A stretch of DNA of 9,837 nucleotides from an uncultured Bacteroidales bacterium (GTDB taxonomy: Bacteria; Bacteroidota; Bacteroidia; Bacteroidales; UBA932). The DNA is taken from contig ONFK01000040.1 in assembly GCA_900317065.1 (NCBI GenBank), forward strand, positions 4,651-14,487, written 5' to 3'. A program made the translations under genes and the position numbers. Positions 6,109 to 9,837 of the stretch are shown piece by piece. Numbering within the stretch: position 1 is the first letter of the stretch; every line of letters begins with the position of its first letter. Under the pieces are notes generated by a model. The model was not told the origin of the DNA. It saw only the letters and a list, made by a program, of their open reading frames with translations, and searched no databases.

Positions 6109-7818
6109 CTACTCCGCCCTGTAGTTTTCCAGATCCTCCTCTTTCACTGTTGCGATGAAGGCTTCGTGACGGGAGAAGTCGGCCTCGGCGAGGCGCACGT
6201 ACACATGTGCGCTGCGTGCGAAGAGGTCTGCCCTCACGCTTGCGTCACGCAGGATCAGCAGACTCATGATTATGTCGCCGGTCATCTCGTAGAGGTGGCG
6301 GGCGACGAAGTCCTGCTTCTCCTGGCTCTCTCCTGCGATCGATGCTAGCACTGTCTCGTAGCGTCCGACCAGTGCGGCGACGCGGTCCTTAAGTGGCTGA
6401 AGCTCTGCAGAAACTTCGTCGGAGAGCATCTCCTTCATGATGTTCAGGTAGGTGCCGTTGGTGATGTAGCGGATGGCGGCCACGACCTGCAGCTGGGTGG
6501 TTCCCTCGTAGATCGAGAAGATGCGGGCGTCGCGGTAGAGTCGCTGGCACTTGTACTCCATGATGAATCCGCTGCCGCCGTGCACGCTGATGGCGTCGTA
6601 GGCGTTCTGGTTGCAGTATTCGGAGTTCATACCCTTGCAGAGCGGAGTGAAGGCATCGGCGAGGCGGGAGTACTTCTTCATCTCCTGCTTCTCCTCGGCG
6701 CTCAACTCGCGGCCGCAGCGCTGCAGGTCTTCCAGCCCCTTGTAGATATCCACGTAGCGGGCGGTCTGGTAGAGCAGCGAACGGCCTGCGTCCAGCTTGG
6801 CCTTCATGGTGGCGAGCATGTCGTAGACTGCGGGGAAGTCGATGATCTTCTTTCCGAACTGCGCACGTTCGCGGGCGTATGCAAGTGCCTCGTTGTAAGC
6901 CTCCTGGCTGAGACCCACGCTCTGTGCGGCGATTCCCAGGCGGGCGCCGTTCATCAGGGCCATCACATACTTGATGAGGCCCAGGCGGGTGCTGCCCACG
7001 AGTTCGGCCTTGGCGTTCTTGAACACGAGTTCGCAGGTGGGTGAGCCGTGGATGCCGAGTTTGTGCTCGATGTGACGCACGTCCACTCCTCCGTTGCGCT
7101 TGTCGTAGATGAACATGGAAAGACCGCGGCCGTCGGTGGTGCCTTCTTCGCTTCGGGCGAGCACGAGGTGCACGTCGGAATCTCCGTTGGTGATGAAGCG
7201 CTTCACGCCGTTCAGCCTCCAGCAGCCCTCGGCCTCATCGTAGGTGGCCTTGAGCATCACGCGCTGAAGGTCGGATCCGGCATCGGGCTCGGTGAGATCC
7301 ATGCTCATGGTTTCGCCCGCGCAGATGCGGGGGATGTAACGCCGGCGCTGTTCTTCGCTTCCGAACTCGTAGAGAGTGTCGGCGCAGGACTGCAGGCTCC
7401 AGATGTTCTGGAAGCTGGAATCCGCCGCGGAAACTATCTCGCTCAGCATGCTGAAGGGCACGTTGGGGAAGTTGAGGCCGCCGTAACGCCTGGCCTGTGC
7501 GACTCCGCTGAGCCCGGCCTTGCGGATGGCGTCGAGGTTTTCGAAGGTCTTGGAAGCGTAGATCATGCGTCCGTTCTCGAGGCGCGGACCTTCAAGGTCC
7601 ACCGCCTCCGAGTTGGGGGCGATCACGTTCGCTGCCAGATCTCCCATGATCTCCAGCACGCGCTTGTAGTTCTCGATGCAGTCCTCGTAGTCGACGGGAG
7701 CGTCATCGAATTTATCTTTGTCCTCATAGAAATGCTCGCGCAGTTCCACCACCCTCTTCATGAGCGGATGGTCGAGGTAGAATTCCAGTTCGGGATGGTC
7801 GGTATAGTAGTTTGCCAT
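6109..7818 (-). CDS. Acyl-CoA dehydrogenase family protein, long form with C-terminal extension
   Basis: An FAD-dependent flavoenzyme that oxidises acyl-CoA to trans-2-enoyl-CoA, or runs in reverse, passing electrons to or from an electron transfer flavoprotein. Signature one, LTEPDAGSD, is at residues 175-183; RERAQFGK is at 316-323; signature two runs through HGGSGF (413-418) and YRDARIFSIYEGT. E438 in YEGT is the expected catalytic base. The core has the usual N-terminal helical, middle beta and C-terminal helical domains. At 569 residues it is much longer than ~380-residue short/medium-chain enzymes, with an added helical region from ~455 to the end and an insert of ~25 residues around 355-385, as in longer bacterial homologues. 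The start ATG lies 12 bases after the etfA stop, so it is the last gene of the operon. It ends in TAG. Chain-length preference and direction cannot be told from sequence; the ETF partner looks damaged here. Confidence 0.94.
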   Translation of the reverse strand: MANYYTDHPELEFYLDHPLMKRVVELREHFYEDKDKFDDAPVDYEDCIENYKRVLEIMGDLAANVIAPNSEAVDLEGPRLENGRMIYASKTFENLDAIRKAGLSGVAQARRYGGLNFPNVPFSMLSEIVSAADSSFQNIWSLQSCADTLYEFGSEEQRRRYIPRICAGETMSMDLTEPDAGSDLQRVMLKATYDEAEGCWRLNGVKRFITNGDSDVHLVLARSEEGTTDGRGLSMFIYDKRNGGVDVRHIEHKLGIHGSPTCELVFKNAKAELVGSTRLGLIKYVMALMNGARLGIAAQSVGLSQEAYNEALAYARERAQFGKKIIDFPAVYDMLATMKAKLDAGRSLLYQTARYVDIYKGLEDLQRCGRELSAEEKQEMKKYSRLADAFTPLCKGMNSEYCNQNAYDAISVHGGSGFIMEYKCQRLYRDARIFSIYEGTTQLQVVAAIRYITNGTYLNIMKEMLSDEVSAELQPLKDRVAALVGRYETVLASIAGESQEKQDFVARHLYEMTGDIIMSLLILRDASVRADLFARSAHVYVRLAEADFSRHEAFIATVKEEDLENYRAE

Positions 7819-7830
7819 AGTTCGCTCGGT

Positions 7831-8853
7831 TTATTTGCTGTTCGCCTTGTAGTACTTGATGAGTTTGGGCACGACCTCTTCCACCTTGCCGATGATCACG
7901 TAGTCCGCGATCTTGTTGATGGGGGCGTCGGGATCGGTGTTGATGGAGATGATGATGCCGCTGTCGCGCATGCCGGCGATGTGCTGTATCTGTCCGGAAA
8001 TGCCGCAGGCGATGTAGACCTTGGGATGCACGGTGACACCCGTCTGGCCTATCTGCCTGTCGTGGTCGACGAATCCGGCATCTACCGCAGCGCGGCTGGC
8101 GCCGACCTCGCCGTGGAGTTCCTTCGCGAGGGTGAAGAGCTGCTCGAAGCCTTCCTTGCTGCCCACGCCGTAACCTCCGGCCACCACGATCGCGGAGCCC
8201 TTTAAGTTGTGCTTGGCGGCCTCGATGTGACGGTCGATGACCTTCACCACGTAGGCCTCGGCGGGTACGTACTTCGCCACGTCGGCTATTACCACCTCGC
8301 CCTTGTAGTTCTCGTCCAGAACCTGCTTCTGCATGACTCCGCTGCGCACCGTAGCCATCTGGGGCCTGTGCTCGGGATTCACGATGGTGGCGACGATGTT
8401 GCCTCCGAATGCAGGGCGGATCTGATAGAGGAGGTCGGTGTATTTCTCGTGGGTCTTAATGTCCTCGTAGTCGCCGATCTCAAGCTGGGTGCAGTCGGCG
8501 GTGAGGCCGCTGGTAAGGCTGGAGCTGACGCGCGGACCGAGGTCGCGGCCTATCACGGTAGCGCCCATCAGGCAGATCTGGGGTTGCTCTTCCTTGAAGA
8601 GGTTCACCAGAATGTCGGTATGGGGCGCGGAGGTGTACGGGAAGAGCCCGGGGGCGTCGAAGATGAAGAGCTTGTCCACTCCGTAGGGGAGTATCTGGCT
8701 TTCCACCTTTCCGGTGATGCCGCTGCCGGCTGCAACTGCGTGGAGCTGCACTCCGAGGCGGTTGGCGAGTTTGCGTCCTTTGGTGAGGAGTTCCTGGGAG
8801 ACTTCGGCAACGCTGGTGCCTTCAATCTCGCAATATACGAATACGTTCTTCAT
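7831..8853 (-). CDS. etfA: Electron transfer flavoprotein subunit alpha (EtfA/FixB)
   Basis: EtfA pairs with EtfB to form a soluble heterodimer carrying FAD and a second nucleotide (AMP or FAD) that shuttles electrons to or from acyl-CoA dehydrogenases. The 340-residue length is normal. The N-terminal domain contains GRDLGPR and the LTSGLTADCT stretch (102-122). The C-terminal FAD-binding domain has GASRAAVDAG (251-260), QIGQTG (267-272), CGISGQIQH (283-291) and NTDPDAPI (305-312), all standard for the family. Nothing is missing. The start ATG comes 4 bases after the etfB-derived stop and the next gene starts 12 bases downstream, so the genes form one operon on the minus strand. Arginine codons are nearly all CGC or CGT, with two AGG and no AGA, unlike the start of the upstream chimera. 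Whether the complex is bifurcating cannot be judged, because the EtfB half that would show it is absent. Confidence 0.96.
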   Translation of the reverse strand: MKNVFVYCEIEGTSVAEVSQELLTKGRKLANRLGVQLHAVAAGSGITGKVESQILPYGVDKLFIFDAPGLFPYTSAPHTDILVNLFKEEQPQICLMGATVIGRDLGPRVSSSLTSGLTADCTQLEIGDYEDIKTHEKYTDLLYQIRPAFGGNIVATIVNPEHRPQMATVRSGVMQKQVLDENYKGEVVIADVAKYVPAEAYVVKVIDRHIEAAKHNLKGSAIVVAGGYGVGSKEGFEQLFTLAKELHGEVGASRAAVDAGFVDHDRQIGQTGVTVHPKVYIACGISGQIQHIAGMRDSGIIISINTDPDAPINKIADYVIIGKVEEVVPKLIKYYKANSK

Positions 8854-8857
8854 AGCT

Positions 8858-9790
8858 CTACCCGATAATCTTTTCGTTCAACAATTCCTGGATCAGGCCT
8901 TCGACGTCGGCGTCGCTGCCGCTCAGGGTCTTGCTCTCCTTGGCCTGGAAGACAATATTCTGCACGGCCTTGACCTTGGTGGGAGAGCCTGCGCCTCCGC
9001 ACTGCTGCGGATCGCCGTCGACATCGGCGACGCTCCACTGGGTGAGGTTCAGGTAGGGCTTCTGCTCGTAAAGATAATCGTACTTTCCGGGCTCTGCAGG
9101 CCTTTCGGACGGGCAGGTGGCGCGTTTGTACTTCATCACGAGCTTGGCGTTGCAGGGCCTGCAGGGGGTGGCGCTGCCGTTCACGGTGATCACGAGCGGC
9201 AGGGGAGCGACCACGGTCTCCACGCCACCGTCGATATGACGGCGTATGGTAGCCTTTCCGTCTTCGATCTTGAGGTTCATTACATCCACAAGCTCGCTGC
9301 TATCCGTCTTGTCTACAAGGCATCTTTTAATGTTCATTACCAGGGCGAACCAGCGACGGCTTCCCTGATGTCTGAATACTCCGTAGTCCTTGTTGTTTTT
9401 GTCGTCCCACGGAAAGTCGGGATTGACGCCATACTCTCTGAGTATCCACTCAGCTATCCTGTTGCTCTGGTCAGACGCGAACGTCACTTCTTCGCAGCAT
9501 TCTCTCGCTATTCCAAGGAGCAGCTTCTCGTAAGCATCTCGGACAGCATTTACGTAAGAGCCGGTGTAGTTTGAGTTTCTGAGCTGGTCGAATTCCTCGC
9601 CGCTAAACTCATCGATCACCCTGCCCTTTACTTCGCCGTCTTTTCCGACAGTGAGTTCGGCCCTAAAATCGCCATCCATAAAGCTACGGACGAGCACCAT
9701 GCCGTCCGCAGCTTGTTTGAATCCACATGATTCCATCCTGGATGGATCGAATCTCAGTCTTTTAAATATCTTGTCTTCTATAGCGATCAA
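8858..9790 (-). CDS. Chimeric ORF: MmcQ/YjbR-family N-terminus fused to the C-terminal half of EtfB
   Basis: Of 310 residues, ~1-175 match the MmcQ/YjbR family (IEDKIFKRLRFD at the start, SDQSNRI, GVNPDFPW, YGVFRH, RRWFALVMNI, VDVMNLK). The family's last ~45-50 residues, with the PAYHMNK-type motif, are absent. From ~176 it becomes EtfB: GKATIRRHIDGGVETVVAPL, ITVNGSATPCRPCNAKLVMK, PYLNLTQWSVADVDGD, GSPTKVKAVQNIVFQAKESK and the ending ELLNEKIIG, as in Bacteroidota EtfB. The first ~150-160 residues of EtfB, including the nucleotide-binding DGDTAQVGPQ-type motif, are missing. The join lies near 9256-9280. Before it 11 of 15 arginines use AGA or AGG; after it 3 of 5 are CGN and none is AGA. The start is TTG 9790, one base after the stop of a probable upstream gene. 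The product should not work as EtfB; a real in-frame deletion or an assembly join would both explain it. Confidence 0.85.
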   Translation of the reverse strand: MIAIEDKIFKRLRFDPSRMESCGFKQAADGMVLVRSFMDGDFRAELTVGKDGEVKGRVIDEFSGEEFDQLRNSNYTGSYVNAVRDAYEKLLLGIARECCEEVTFASDQSNRIAEWILREYGVNPDFPWDDKNNKDYGVFRHQGSRRWFALVMNIKRCLVDKTDSSELVDVMNLKIEDGKATIRRHIDGGVETVVAPLPLVITVNGSATPCRPCNAKLVMKYKRATCPSERPAEPGKYDYLYEQKPYLNLTQWSVADVDGDPQQCGGAGSPTKVKAVQNIVFQAKESKTLSGSDADVEGLIQELLNEKIIG

Positions 9791-9791
9791 T

Positions 9792-9837
9792 TTATTTAAG
9801 CGATTCGAGACGAGCGATAACCGTCTCGAGCATCTCC
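9792..9837 (-). CDS. 3' end of an unidentified gene (partial)
   Basis: On the minus strand the final bases read EMLETVIARLESLK followed by TAA at 9792-9794, a plausible amphipathic helical C-terminus. The stop lies one base before the TTG start of the next frame, as expected for tightly packed co-transcribed genes. The fragment is too short to name and the frame could be accidental. Confidence 0.35.
   Translation of the reverse strand, partial: EMLETVIARLESLK

Noticed and set aside
7048..8205. A 385-codon plus-strand open frame spanning the dehydrogenase and etfA genes
   Set aside because: It crosses two well-supported minus-strand genes and their junction and shows no domain signature; it is a codon-bias shadow.
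9805..9829. Inverted repeat TCGAGACG / CGTCTCGA with a 9-base loop near the right edge
   Set aside because: It lies inside a probable coding end (LETV...RLES) and on the minus strand is followed by TCGCTTAAATAA rather than a T-run, so it is neither a good terminator nor an obvious operator; too short to be convincing.

Overview
The window looks like a chromosomal fragment of a member of the Bacteroidota, most likely Bacteroidales. Three things point there: promoter boxes of the Bacteroides type (TAnnTTTG) in the short AT-rich gaps, near-absence of Shine-Dalgarno motifs with several TTG or overlapping starts, and a gene set typical of that group (coaD, a signal-peptide thioredoxin-fold protein, a two-lobed periplasmic M16 protease, and an etfB-etfA-acyl-CoA dehydrogenase operon). 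Coding DNA is GC-rich with strong third-position bias, which also creates long antisense shadow ORFs. The genus cannot be fixed from the sequence.

Left part, + strand (1-4541): coaD (coenzyme A synthesis) overlaps a secreted thioredoxin-like protein. After a promoter at 1318-1346 comes a 936-residue M16 zinc protease, whose stop overlaps the start of a small TSCPD-domain protein. The TSCPD frame is cut by TAG at 4473 but keeps coding character for 21 more codons.

Middle part, + strand (4542-6106): a 75-residue ribbon-helix-helix protein has a promoter so close that its mRNA may be leaderless. Next is a cysteine-rich 125-codon open frame with no usable start, probably frameshifted. The gap before the next gene holds, on the opposite strand, the last ~42 codons of a DUF418-family membrane protein, an unannotated gene remnant. 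A short-chain dehydrogenase follows and ends 2 nt from the convergent acyl-CoA dehydrogenase.

Right part, - strand (6109-9837): transcription runs leftward through etfB-etfA-acyl-CoA dehydrogenase, an electron-transfer module in which EtfAB normally exchanges electrons with the dehydrogenase. Here the etfB position holds a chimera: about 175 residues of an MmcQ/YjbR-family protein joined in frame to the C-terminal ~135 residues of EtfB, with the nucleotide-binding N-terminal half of EtfB missing. Arginine codon use changes near the join. The last 46 bases hold the probable 3' end of another - strand gene.

I see no defence system, mobile element, CRISPR array or RNA gene, and no convincing new multi-gene system. 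The most informative observations are the MmcQ-EtfB chimera and the run of damaged or truncated reading frames between 4473 and 5366. Each could be real genome decay or rearrangement, or an assembly or base-calling error.
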